This document shows positions 1-8,286 of a stretch of DNA of 64,000 nt, piece after piece. Made by a program: the position numbers and the translations under genes. Numbering within the stretch: position 1 is the first letter of the stretch; each line of letters starts with the position of its first letter. The DNA lies in assembly GCA_050250815.1 (NCBI GenBank), contig JBFWNY010000007.1, forward strand, positions 1 to 64,000. The letters are read 5' to 3'. Under the pieces are notes generated by a model. It did not search any database, was not told the DNA's origin, and saw only the letters and a program-made list of their open reading frames with translations. Source of the stretch: JAEUMD01 sp050250815 (lineage in GTDB: Bacteria; Pseudomonadota; Alphaproteobacteria; Rhizobiales; Hyphomicrobiaceae).

Positions 1-1
1 G

Positions 2-838
2 CTTGACAATCCCGACAGTCGACTTCGTCCCGGCGCCTATGCCGACGTCGTTTTCGAGGTTGCCACCGAGCAGCGCTTGTCGGTTCCCACCGAGGCGATC
101 CTGATGAGCGGCGGCGGCCGCTATGTCGTGGCATCTTTGGGCACGGGCCGCTTCGAGCCGCGTGCTGTCACAACGGGGCTGACCTCGGGGCGCTGGACCG
201 AGATCTCCGGAGAAATACAGGCCGGCGATGAAATCGTCGTCTCCGGCCAGTTCCTGATCGATTCGGAAAGTGCCCTGCGCGAGAGCTTCCGCAAGCTAGA
301 GCGCCTGCAACTGCCGATGTCAGTGCTTAAGTTGACCGAGTCGCAGTTTGCGATGGTCGATCATTTCGTCGATGCCGCGCTTTACATCCACGAGGCGCTC
401 GTCGACGGCTACGACGTCGATCCAAAGTTTCTCGAACCTGCCATTGAGGTGAAGTCGCTGCTGTGGCCCGCCTTCCAGCACACGCAGCTTGCCTTTGTCA
501 TGCAGGACGCCGTCAAGGAGATCAAGAAGGCACAGGCAGCGCGCACTTCGAGCGAACTTCACACGGCCCTAGCCGGCCTCGCCACGGCCTTGCGACCGTG
601 GATGCACGACGGCGCGCCGCAACACTACGCGCAAAAGAAGGTTGCGCTGTACAGGGACACAGCGACTGGGCACTCGTGGCTGCAGATGGCAGGAAAGCCG
701 GTCAACCCGTACGGAAAGGGAGAGGCCGAACTCGTGGCTTGGCCGGAGCGGCAAGCCGAAACGGAGCCTGCTCCCGAAACGTCAAAGGCGATCGGCGAAC
801 GCACCCCAGCTGCCGCCGCTGGCCATCAGCACCACTGA
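2..838 (+). CDS. cusB: Heavy-metal efflux RND periplasmic adaptor, C-terminal part (CusB-like)
   Basis: The gene enters from the left edge, so its start is outside the window. The visible part begins in the adaptor barrel: RPGAYADVVFE is the usual membrane-fusion-protein hairpin, followed by VPTEAILMSGG and GDEIVVSGQFLID. The protein links the inner-membrane pump to the outer-membrane channel and is periplasmic. From about LTESQFAMVDHFVDA onward there is an extra helical domain of roughly 130 residues ending in a His-rich tail (GHQHH). This resembles the DUF3347-type domain found on some CusB proteins and could bind metal; that assignment is by pattern only. The stop codon lies 29 bases before cusA, so the two are co-transcribed. 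Lower GC than the genes after the tRNA, judged by eye. Confidence 0.88.
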   Translation, partial: LDNPDSRLRPGAYADVVFEVATEQRLSVPTEAILMSGGGRYVVASLGTGRFEPRAVTTGLTSGRWTEISGEIQAGDEIVVSGQFLIDSESALRESFRKLERLQLPMSVLKLTESQFAMVDHFVDAALYIHEALVDGYDVDPKFLEPAIEVKSLLWPAFQHTQLAFVMQDAVKEIKKAQAARTSSELHTALAGLATALRPWMHDGAPQHYAQKKVALYRDTATGHSWLQMAGKPVNPYGKGEAELVAWPERQAETEPAPETSKAIGERTPAAAAGHQHH

Positions 839-867
839 GCCCTCACCACTGCCCGAGGACAGGCGCA

Positions 868-3800
868 ATGTCAGATCAAGCGCAGCATTTTACCGGCAAG
901 GACCCAACGCGGTCTGCTATCGCGCGCATCATAGAGTGGTCGGTGACCAACCAGCTTCTGGTTTTCGTCGGGGCTCTGTCGCTGATTGCTGCCGGCTGGC
1001 TTGCAGTTCAGCGCACGCCGCTCGACGCTATCCCCGACATGTCCGACACCCAGGTCATCATTCGCACCGAGTTTGCCGGACAATCCCCCCAGATTGTCGA
1101 GGATCTCGTCACCTATCCGCTGTCGACAACGCTGCTGGGCCTGCCCCGAACCAAGGCCGTGCGCGGCTATTCCATGTTCGGCACCAGCTTCGTCCACGTC
1201 ATCTTTCAGGACAGCGTCGATCAGTACTGGGCGCGCTCACGCGTCATCGAGGCGCTGTCGAAAATATCTGGTACGTTGCCCGCTAACGCCGCCCCCCAGA
1301 TAGGGCCCGATGCAACCGGTGTGGGCTGGATCTTCCAGTATGCCCTTATCGACAGCTCGGGCCGTCATGACCTTGCCCAGCTTCGATCGCTGCAGGACTG
1401 GTTCTTGAAATTCGAGCTGGCCACGGTGCCCGGTGTGTCCGAGGTGGCCTCGGTCGGCGGTTTCGTCAAGGAATACCAGGTCCTCGTCGATCCCAACCGC
1501 CTCAGAGCCTACAACGTGCCGATCTCCCGCATAACGCAGGCCGTGCGGGCAGCGTCCAGCGAGGTCGGCGGACGCGTCATCGAGCAGTCGGAAACCGAGC
1601 TGATGATCCGCTCCTCGGGTTATATCCAGAGCCTCGATCAGCTCCGCAGCGTCGTCGTCTTTTCCGCCGCCGGCACGCCGGTTCTCTTATCGGATGTTGC
1701 CAATGTGGTCGAGGGCCCGGAACTGCGGCGCGGGCTCGTTGAGCTCGATGGCAAGGGCGAGGTCGTCGGCGGCATCATCGTCATGCGTTCTGGTGAAAAC
1801 GCGCTGACGGTGATCGATGCCGTCAAGCAAAAGATCGAGACCCTGCAGCGCGGACTTCCCGATGGCGTGAAAATTGTCACCGTCTACGACCGCGCTCCGC
1901 TGATCCGCGGCGCCGTTGACTATCTCAATACCAAGCTGATCGAGGAAGGCCTAGCGGTCGCCATCGTCTGCCTCATATTCCTGCTGCATGTGCGCTCCGC
2001 CTTTGTTGCCATCATTACGCTGCCGCTGGGCGTGCTCGGCGCGTTCGTCATTATGTCGGCGCAGGGCATTACCGCGAACATAATGTCGCTTGGCGGCATC
2101 GCCATCGCCATCGGTGCCATGGTCGATGCCTCCATCGTCATGGTCGAGAACGCGCACCGAAAACTCGCCGATCTGGAAGGTGCTGATGGCAACGATCCCG
2201 CAGTCCGCCACGACGCAATACTCCTGGCCGCAAAGGAGGTCGGGCCGGGCCTGTTCTTCTCGTTGCTCATCATTACGGTCTCTTTCCTCCCCGTCCTGGC
2301 ATTGACCGGCCAGAGCTACCGCTTGTTCGCGCCGCTCGCTTTCACCAAGACCTATGCCATGGCCTTTGCGGCAGCCCTCTCCGTGACGCTGGTACCGATG
2401 TTGATGGTTTGGCTCATCCGCGGCCGCATCATGCCCGAGGAACACAATCCGCTGAACCGGGTGTTCGTCGCGCTTTATCGACCGCTTCTGTCAGGTGCGC
2501 TGATGGCGCGCTGGTTCGTCTTGCTGCTCACGCTTGCCGCTATCGCATCTGTTGTCATTCCGCTTTCCCGTATCGGATCGGAGTTCATGCCGGCTTTGTT
2601 CGAAGGTGAATTGCTCTACATGCCGACCACGCTGCCCAGCGTATCCATCACCAAGGCCAAGGAGGTTCTCTCCCAGACGAACCGTCTGATCGGCACCGTG
2701 CCAGAAGTGGAGCGCGTCTTCGGCAAGGTCGGCCGCGCCGACACCGCCACCGACCCAGCCCCCATTTCCATGATCGAAACGTGGATCAAGCTGAAGCCGA
2801 AATCCGAATGGCGCGCGGGCATGACGATCGATCGGATCATCACCGAACTCGATCAGCGCACTAGGATTCCGGGGCTCGTCAACTCCTGGGGCTATCCCAT
2901 CAAGATCCGCATGGACATGATATCGACTGGCATTCGCACGCCGGTCGGCATCAAGATCTCCGGCGATGATCTTGCCACCATCGAGCGCGTTGCCTTGTCC
3001 GTCGAATCCGCCGTCAAGAAGGTGTCCGGCACGCGCTCGGCATTCGCGGACCGCGTTCAGGGTGGACGCTATGTTGAGATCCGTCCAAACCGCCGCGAGT
3101 TGGCGCGGCGAAATATCGATCTGGCAATCTTCCAGTCGGTGATTCAAACCGCACTCGGCGGCATGAAGCTCTCGGAATCCGTCAATGGCCGCGAGCGCTA
3201 CGACATCATCCTGCGCTACGACAGGCCCTTTCGCGAAGCGACCAGTCAGCTCGGCGATATTCTCGTACCCACGCCCGAAGGACAGCACATCCCGCTGGCT
3301 GAATTGGCCAGCATCGAGATCGTTGATGGACCGCCCATGATCAAATCGGAGAACGCGCGCCTCACCGGTTGGGTGTTCGTCGACATCGCCGGGCGCGACA
3401 TCGGCAGCTACGTCAAAGATGCACAGCGCGAATTGGCTCAGACCATCGACTTGCCGCCTGGCTACGCAATCACTTGGTCGGGTCAGTTCGAGCAATTGCT
3501 GGAGGCAAGGCAGCGCCTGCAAATTGCGGTGCCAGGCGTTATCGCCATCATCTTTGTTCTACTCATGCTGCATTTCGGCAAACTCGATCGGACGTTGATG
3601 ATCATGCTGTCGTTGCCGTTCGGTCTGATCGGCGGGTTGTGGGCCGTCGATCTTGCTGGCTACGACATGTCAGTTGCCGTGGCTGTCGGCTTTATCGCGC
3701 TCGGCGGGATAGCTGTCGAGACGGCCATTGTCATGCTGCTCTACATCGATAACCAGGTGCGCAACCATCCACCCGCAACTCGTGCCGAGTTGATTTCGGC

Positions 3801-4080
3801 CATCATCGCGGGTGCCGTAATGCGCGTGCGACCCAAGTTGATGACGGTCACCGTTATCGTCGCCGGTCTTTTGCCGATCTTCATGACCAACGGTCCGGGC
3901 TCCGACGTCATGCGGCGCATTGCATTGCCCATGGTCGGCGGCATGGTTTCGACGACCATTCTAACCCTCATCGTCATTCCTGTTATCTATCTAATCTGGG
4001 AGTCCCGGCACTATGCCGACAAGTTTCCAGATAGTGCTCAGGAAAAGGCACCACCCGCGGCGATTGAGCCCGCGACGTAG
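868..4080 (+). CDS. cusA: Heavy-metal efflux RND pump (CusA/CzcA family)
   Basis: Proton-driven inner-membrane pump that exports heavy metal ions (copper/silver in CusA, Co/Zn/Cd in CzcA) through a tripartite complex. The product is 1070 aa, normal for the family. TM1 is near residues 28-47, followed by the typical QRTPLDAIPDMSDTQVII segment. TM4 carries GAMVDASIVMVENAHRKL, the hallmark of the heavy-metal subfamily with the proton-relay Asp. RMDMISTGIRTPVGIKI matches the periplasmic porter domain. The start ATG has a GAGGAC ribosome site; a longer in-frame reading upstream would run through cusB and is rejected. The CusF-like gene downstream favours monovalent copper/silver as substrate, which is inference. 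Confidence 0.95.
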   Translation: MSDQAQHFTGKDPTRSAIARIIEWSVTNQLLVFVGALSLIAAGWLAVQRTPLDAIPDMSDTQVIIRTEFAGQSPQIVEDLVTYPLSTTLLGLPRTKAVRGYSMFGTSFVHVIFQDSVDQYWARSRVIEALSKISGTLPANAAPQIGPDATGVGWIFQYALIDSSGRHDLAQLRSLQDWFLKFELATVPGVSEVASVGGFVKEYQVLVDPNRLRAYNVPISRITQAVRAASSEVGGRVIEQSETELMIRSSGYIQSLDQLRSVVVFSAAGTPVLLSDVANVVEGPELRRGLVELDGKGEVVGGIIVMRSGENALTVIDAVKQKIETLQRGLPDGVKIVTVYDRAPLIRGAVDYLNTKLIEEGLAVAIVCLIFLLHVRSAFVAIITLPLGVLGAFVIMSAQGITANIMSLGGIAIAIGAMVDASIVMVENAHRKLADLEGADGNDPAVRHDAILLAAKEVGPGLFFSLLIITVSFLPVLALTGQSYRLFAPLAFTKTYAMAFAAALSVTLVPMLMVWLIRGRIMPEEHNPLNRVFVALYRPLLSGALMARWFVLLLTLAAIASVVIPLSRIGSEFMPALFEGELLYMPTTLPSVSITKAKEVLSQTNRLIGTVPEVERVFGKVGRADTATDPAPISMIETWIKLKPKSEWRAGMTIDRIITELDQRTRIPGLVNSWGYPIKIRMDMISTGIRTPVGIKISGDDLATIERVALSVESAVKKVSGTRSAFADRVQGGRYVEIRPNRRELARRNIDLAIFQSVIQTALGGMKLSESVNGRERYDIILRYDRPFREATSQLGDILVPTPEGQHIPLAELASIEIVDGPPMIKSENARLTGWVFVDIAGRDIGSYVKDAQRELAQTIDLPPGYAITWSGQFEQLLEARQRLQIAVPGVIAIIFVLLMLHFGKLDRTLMIMLSLPFGLIGGLWAVDLAGYDMSVAVAVGFIALGGIAVETAIVMLLYIDNQVRNHPPATRAELISAIIAGAVMRVRPKLMTVTVIVAGLLPIFMTNGPGSDVMRRIALPMVGGMVSTTILTLIVIPVIYLIWESRHYADKFPDSAQEKAPPAAIEPAT

Positions 4081-4136
4081 GCACGTCGTCACTCGGATTT
4101 CACCTCGATTTCAAACCTGCAAAGGAGAAGACCGAC

Positions 4137-4496
4137 ATGCACAAGTTGTTCAAAACCGCGCTCGCCGTGAGCGCATGCTTTTTCACTACGGCCGTGCATG
4201 CCACAGAAACACACAAGGGCCACGGCGACCATGGCGCAATGAGCCACGAAGCCAAAACCGACGTCACCGAGGCGGAAGGTGTCGGTGTGATCAATGCCAT
4301 TGATACCACCAAGAAGGAGGTCAATCTGACCCACGAGCCCATGTCGACCCTTGGCTGGCCGTCCATGACGATGGATCTTCCCGTCACCGCCAAGGTCGAT
4401 CTTGGCACGGTCAAGGCCGGTGACAAGGTGTCCTTCCGGCTCAAACTCGGCCGAGACAAGGTCTATCGCATCACGGAGATAGCGCCGGCCAAGTGA
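4137..4496 (+). CDS. cusF: CusF-family periplasmic copper/silver-binding protein
   Basis: A 119-aa secreted metallochaperone. A signal peptide covers about residues 1-22 (FFTTAVHA). A His-rich stretch follows (THKGHGDHGAMSH). The OB-fold core has the CusF metal site: His66, then Trp74, Met77 and Met79 in HEPMSTLGWPSMTM. In the family the Trp makes a cation-pi contact with Cu(I)/Ag(I), and the His and two Met bind the metal. The start has a clear AAGGAG ribosome site. The gene is 56 bases after cusA and last in the operon; it would hand metal to the adaptor/pump. Confidence 0.92.
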   Translation: MHKLFKTALAVSACFFTTAVHATETHKGHGDHGAMSHEAKTDVTEAEGVGVINAIDTTKKEVNLTHEPMSTLGWPSMTMDLPVTAKVDLGTVKAGDKVSFRLKLGRDKVYRITEIAPAK

Positions 4497-4513
4497 GCCT
4501 GATCTGCAGGAAG

Positions 4514-4543
4514 CGGCGACCGCAAGAAACGACGTGGTCGCCG
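4514..4543 (+). terminator. Possible terminator after the cus operon
   Basis: An 8-bp perfect stem (CGGCGACC with GGTCGCCG) with a 14-base loop lies 17 bases after cusF, and a short T run (CTTTTG) follows six bases later. The loop is long and the T tract is offset, so strength is doubtful. Confidence 0.4.
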
Positions 4544-4680
4544 ACCCTGCTTTTGCCGCTCGAACGCGGCCGGGCGGCCGTCGCCTTGCGAAAGGATGTC
4601 TGTCCACTCCGATGCGAGAACACGCCCTTCGGCGTCTTGCCGAAAAGCGTCTAAAGCCATTGCAAGCATTTGATATTTGA

Positions 4681-4755
4681 TGGTGGGCGGTACTGGGATT
4701 GAACCAGTGACCCCACGCGTGTGAAGCGTGTGCTCTACCGCTGAGCTAACCGCCC
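4681..4755 (-). tRNA. tRNA-Val (anticodon CAC)
   Basis: Read on the minus strand, the 75-nt sequence folds as a full cloverleaf. The acceptor stem is GGGCGGT with ACCGCCC, discriminator A and encoded CCA. The D-arm begins AGCTCAGCGG. The anticodon stem CACGC/GCGTG closes the loop TTCACAC, giving anticodon CAC for GUG codons. The T-arm contains GGTTCAATCCC. Its 3' end faces the cus cluster, the side on which site-specific elements normally integrate. Confidence 0.97.
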
Positions 4756-5007
4756 TTAAGTGAGCCGCCCTTATCCAGAGGCCCAGGGCTCGTGTCAAGG
4801 GCCGGGTCGCCGCCCATGGCGCGCAGGAGCAGCGCCAGGACGGGCTGCAAAGGACGCCAGCGGCTGCTCGGCCGATATGCCGCTGCTTGGGCTTTCTCTC
4901 GGGCGTGAATGGATCCGAAGATCAACGTTCGGGACGACAGAGCAGCGCGAAGCGGCTCACTGGTTACTCCGGACAACATCGTTGGGGCGGGCCGGCCGAG
5001 CGGACCG
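4756..5007. other. Gene-poor spacer after tRNA-Val
   Basis: No reading frame here looks like a protein: the open frames are short, Arg/Ala/Gly-rich and lack ribosome sites. It should hold the tRNA-Val promoter, but I cannot point to a convincing -10/-35 pair. Confidence 0.5.
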
Positions 5008-5172
5008 GATTGTCATTCCGGCCCCCGCCATTGGATCGAGGAGTAGCGTGCCATCACCAGCGGTTGCCTCGCGGATGCCGTCGTGTCCGACCACAACATG
5101 AAGCCGTACGGCGGCATCGACGACGCTGCGACACGGGCGGCGATCATCGAATTCCTCGCCGACCGGGGTTGA
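5008..5172 (+). pseudogene. Degenerate cytochrome c-like fragment
   Basis: One frame reads PDCHSGP (like the second half of a heme site, with the first Cys replaced by Gly), then an in-frame TAG at 5044. It continues SDHNMKPYGGIDD followed by AATRAAIIEFLA to a TGA at 5170. The latter part matches the C-terminal axial-Met helix pattern of small class I c-type cytochromes (M.PY.GI.D...RA.II.FL). There is no start codon, no intact CxxCH, and the two parts are closer together than in a real cytochrome. I infer a deleted, decayed gene; chance similarity is possible. Confidence 0.35.
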
Positions 5173-5219
5173 GCTAGGCATGGTTTGATCGCCAGCACGG
5201 CGGATCAGACGCAAGAATC

Positions 5220-5256
5220 GAAACTGCCCGCGATGGTGTGCATCGCGGGCAGTTTC
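5220..5256 (-). terminator. Terminator of the FadL-type porin gene
   Basis: Perfect 16-bp inverted repeat (left arm starting GAAACTGCCC, right arm ending GCAGTTTC) with a 5-base loop, 27 bases beyond the stop codon of the porin gene on the minus strand. A T-containing stretch (GATTCTTGC) follows on that strand. Confidence 0.8.
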
Positions 5257-5283
5257 ATGTCGGAGCAAACCTCTCGTGGCCGC

Positions 5284-6633
5284 CTACTTCAAGGGCGCTT
5301 CGGGCTCGCCGAACTTGTACTTGATGCCCATTGTCACTTCGTACTGGTGCATCTCAAGTGTCACGTTCTGCGTTCCAGCGCCGAAGATCTGGTCGAACAG
5401 CTCGGGGCCGGTGACGCTGACCTTGGGCGCGTACATGCCCGACAGCTCCAGCGTGTAACCGCCACCGAGGTCGTAGGCGAGGCCCGCCGTGATGTGATGC
5501 TGCGTTACAGCCGGAGCGATGATGTTGAACGTCACGTCGCGGCTCTGAACCGGCTGCGTGTTGTAAGCGTAGCCGCCGCGCAGGGTCAGCTTATCGCTGT
5601 GGCGATACTCGATGCCGAACTTGAAGGCATCGACGTCCTTCCAGCCGAAGCCGGGGCCGTTGCTGCCACCCAGACAGAAGTTCGGATTGCCAAAGCAGCC
5701 CAGGATGTTGGTCGACGGGTTGCCGACCGAGTCGATCGTGCTGAACCAGATGTGGCGCCAATCGAACATTAGCGTCAGCGCCGGATTCACGTCGACGGCG
5801 AGGCCTACCTGCAACGAGGCCGGGATATCGAAACCGCCAGCTTCCGCAAACAGACCGGTGTAATGGTTCATCTTGCTCATCGCGAACGGCGTCGTGCCGG
5901 TCACGCCGATGCGGACGTTCTGCATCGGCTGAATTTCAATGCCACCGCGCAATCCGAAGCCGTAGCCCCAATCGTTCTCCTGGTTCTCGATTACGCCGCC
6001 AGGAACTGAGAAGCCGTTGAACAGCTGCAGGCCGCGTGATTCGAACGACTGCAGGGCAGCCATCGGCGCGATGCCCACCGAGATGCCAGGCGCGATCTGC
6101 TTGGCCATGGCGACGCTCATCACCATCTGCAGCAGGTTGACGCCGGTGCGGCCGAAGCAGAACGGGCCCTGCTGCGGTGTGCCGCCGCAGAACGGGCTCG
6201 TGTTGGGGAAGCCCGGGTAATTGGAATTCATGCCGCCGTTGCCGACCATCGAGAAGGCGAGGACGTCAAACAGCGGATTGGCGAAAGCGCGGGTGCTGAT
6301 CGCCATGTTGGGGATGAAGAACCACGGCTTGTCGCTGTCCACGCTGATTGGACCGGGAAGCACGGGGCCGGCGCTGTCGGTGCTGAAGCCGCGTTCGGGG
6401 TTGAAGGCGGAGATCGAGAACACGATCTCGTTGCCGACGTGGGTGAGACCGGCGGGGTTGAGTGAGGCAGCAGTGGCGTCGCGCGAATCGGCGGCGCCGG
6501 CGCCAGCCAGCGCCTTGTGCCGGGCGCCGAAGCCGATCGCCGCGTAACCCTCGGTCGCCGAAGCTGGCGTGGCAAACGCGACAGCAGCCGCGCTCAGCAG
6601 CGCCGCCGTCGAAATGCGCCGAAAAATGCTCAT
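5284..6633 (-). CDS. OmpP1/FadL-family outer-membrane transport protein
   Basis: A 449-aa outer-membrane beta-barrel. Residues 1-26 are a signal peptide (cleavage near ASA-TE). The mature N-terminus has the FadL signature: ARHKALAGAGAADSRDATAASLNPAGL, here given as separate motifs ARHKALAGAGAA and SLNPAGL. Alternating barrel strands fill the rest, ending in the aromatic-type strand VTMGIKYKFGEPEA. FadL proteins pass long-chain fatty acids or other hydrophobic compounds across the outer membrane; the substrate here is unknown. It lies 263 bases downstream of tusA on the same strand, with an AT-rich stretch at about 6735-6790 that may hold its own promoter. A strong terminator follows. Confidence 0.88.
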   Translation of the reverse strand: MSIFRRISTAALLSAAAVAFATPASATEGYAAIGFGARHKALAGAGAADSRDATAASLNPAGLTHVGNEIVFSISAFNPERGFSTDSAGPVLPGPISVDSDKPWFFIPNMAISTRAFANPLFDVLAFSMVGNGGMNSNYPGFPNTSPFCGGTPQQGPFCFGRTGVNLLQMVMSVAMAKQIAPGISVGIAPMAALQSFESRGLQLFNGFSVPGGVIENQENDWGYGFGLRGGIEIQPMQNVRIGVTGTTPFAMSKMNHYTGLFAEAGGFDIPASLQVGLAVDVNPALTLMFDWRHIWFSTIDSVGNPSTNILGCFGNPNFCLGGSNGPGFGWKDVDAFKFGIEYRHSDKLTLRGGYAYNTQPVQSRDVTFNIIAPAVTQHHITAGLAYDLGGGYTLELSGMYAPKVSVTGPELFDQIFGAGTQNVTLEMHQYEVTMGIKYKFGEPEAPLK

Positions 6634-6896
6634 CTGCGAGTCCCCCTCCGCTATCCCGCGGCCCTGATGCTAGTTCCCCCGGAGAAGCGTCGGCTCGCTT
6701 CCCACGTGGCGCGCCAATTATTCCCCGGCGTCGCCAAACGATATTCGCGTATGCTTATATTAGCGGCAATGTTCTGCATAAAAGGCAAGAGCCGCACCAG
6801 TGATTTGGCGCAGCTCTTGTACGATGTCAGTCAGACAGGTGCGGAACTGTCACATTTGAATGTTGCGATGCAACGGCATCCGTAACGCTCGCACGG

Positions 6897-7124
6897 TCAG
6901 GCGGTGTGCTTGATCACGAAGCGGTAGACGCCATTGGCTTCGCCGGTCTCGAGCATCGTGTTGCCCGTCGTCCGGCAGAACGCGGCGAAGTCCGCGACCG
7001 AGCCGGGGTCTGTGGAGAGCACCTCCAACGTACCGTCCTTGGGCACTTCGACGATGGCCTTCTTGGCCTTGAGGATGGGGAGCGGGCAGTTGAGGCCCTT
7101 GGCGTCGAGCGTCTTGTCAGCCAT
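6897..7124 (-). CDS. tusA: TusA-family sulfur carrier protein
   Basis: A 75-aa cytoplasmic sulfur carrier. The family CPxP motif is present at residues 13-16 (LNCPLPILKAKKA), with Cys13 the persulfide-carrying residue. The rest fits the two-layer TusA fold. In E. coli TusA passes sulfur to tRNA thiolation; in sulfur oxidisers a TusA next to DsrE2 works in oxidative sulfur trafficking. The gene follows dsrE2 on the same strand with a 123-base gap, so co-transcription is likely and the oxidative role is the better inference here. Confidence 0.93.
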   Translation of the reverse strand: MADKTLDAKGLNCPLPILKAKKAIVEVPKDGTLEVLSTDPGSVADFAAFCRTTGNTMLETGEANGVYRFVIKHTA

Positions 7125-7247
7125 TTGATTCTTCCTTCTGATTTCAGGCGAGCGCCTCGCGGTCGCCTGGCGTTTGGATTCGAACGTCGGGCACGATCAT
7201 GCAGCCGCCCAGGGCGGCTGCATTGCGGTCACGTGCTCGGCATCGGC

Positions 7248-7748
7248 TTAGATGTAGAGGTTGATGTCGGACTTGAGCGCCTTCTCCATATAGGTGGCGG
7301 CACCGCCGAGCTTCACACCGTCGATCATGTCTTCCTTCTTCATCTCGAAGAGGTCGAGTGTCATCTGGCAGGCGATGATCTCGATGTCGGATTCGATGGC
7401 AGCTTCGCGCAGCTGCGGAATCGAGGCGACGCCCTTCTTGGCGATGAGGTTCTTCATCATGGTCGTGGCCATGGCGTTCACGCCCGGCAGTACGCCGACA
7501 ATGTTGGGCATCTTCATGTGCATGCCCGCGATCGGCATCGCCATGTCTGGCTTGCCCAGCGGCGAAATCTGCAGGTCGAGGTCCTTCTTGAGCAGGGCGA
7601 GCCCGTAGAAGGTGAAAAACATCGTCACGTTGACGCCCATCGCCGCGGCTGTCGTCGCCAGGATGAAGGGCGGATAGGCCCAATCCAGCGTGCCTTTGGT
7701 GACGATGATGGACATCTGCTTCTGGTTGGAATCGGTGGCCGTGGTCAT
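7248..7748 (-). CDS. dsrE2: DsrE2-like sulfur-transfer protein (DsrE/DsrF/DrsH-like family)
   Basis: The product is 166 aa. It begins MSIIVTKGTLDWAYPPFI after a short leader and has the hydrophobic ATTAAAMGVNVTMFFTFYGLALL stretch (given here as the region at residues 31-53) typical of DsrE2 proteins, Met-rich loops (MPIAGMHMKMP), and a conserved Cys127 in IIACQMT. The start ATG at 7748 is chosen because GGGAGGA sits 8 bases upstream; a frame open for 49 more codons upstream has no such site. DsrE2 and TusA form a persulfide relay in bacteria that oxidise sulfur via the sHdr or rDsr routes. No hdr, sox or dsr enzyme genes are visible in the window. Confidence 0.88.
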   Translation of the reverse strand: MTTATDSNQKQMSIIVTKGTLDWAYPPFILATTAAAMGVNVTMFFTFYGLALLKKDLDLQISPLGKPDMAMPIAGMHMKMPNIVGVLPGVNAMATTMMKNLIAKKGVASIPQLREAAIESDIEIIACQMTLDLFEMKKEDMIDGVKLGGAATYMEKALKSDINLYI

Positions 7749-7822
7749 TTCAGCGTCCTCCCTGGTGCAGTCGCATGCGCCGGCGGACGAGCTCCCAGAG
7801 CGGGCCGCCTTGTCTCCAGTTG

Positions 7823-7845
7823 TATTCATACATTCGAAAATTATG
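7823..7845. promoter_or_regulatory. AT-rich ATTC repeats upstream of dsrE2, possible operator/promoter
   Basis: In an otherwise GC-rich leader, about 75 bases upstream of the dsrE2 start, lies TATTCATACATTCGAAAAT followed by TATG. It contains two ATTC repeats 8 bases apart and a TTCGAA core. Operators of ArsR-type persulfide sensors (BigR/SqrR class) are similarly AT-rich with ATTC/GAAT repeats. This is a resemblance only; the stretch may simply be the promoter. Confidence 0.3.
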
Positions 7846-8286
7846 ACATCGCAGTCAACATCGGCATGGGATAGTCGCATCCGCGACGCTGGCAAAAGTG
7901 TAGATTAACGGTACGCGGTGCAAGAGCGGCGAACAATGCCGCAATGCAATAAATGGGGGCGAGTATATTGCGCCGCAACATGCGCGGTGCGCTGCGAGTC
8001 ATCGGGCAATTCGCTTGCCGGGCCGTTGACGAGGCATCTCGTCAGGGCTGGCAAATCCGCCACGCCGAGCTGCGTTCTGCGAGCATGCGGGGCGCGTAGG
8101 CAGCGCGAGAGCCGCCGGTGCCTTGTCATGCGCGGGAGGCCGGTGCAAGGCTCGAGCCGGCCGTGTCGATTCTTGGATTGCGAGGACAGCGATCCGCATT
8201 TCCGACCGGCTTCGAGGGGAAAGCGCGCTCGGCCTATCGGTCCGTGAAGCCCGAAAAGACGCGCTGGGATGACGCAGGGAGCGCAG
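7846..8286. other. Intergenic region between dsrE2 and the RND exporter gene
   Basis: About 440 bases with no convincing gene. Frames on both strands are open but have the Arg/Cys/Ser-rich composition of GC-driven shadows and lack ribosome sites. A locally AT-rich patch at 7940-7970 (ATGCAATAAATG, GAGTATATTG) may be a promoter for the rightward gene. Confidence 0.4.

Noticed and set aside
463..867. Longer 5' reading of cusA starting inside the adaptor gene
   Set aside because: It would overlap cusB by hundreds of bases; the ATG at 868 has a ribosome site and gives the normal RND N-terminus.
5185..5863. Rightward open frames over the FadL-type gene
   Set aside because: They are antisense shadows of the porin gene, Arg/Ala-rich and without ribosome sites or family motifs.
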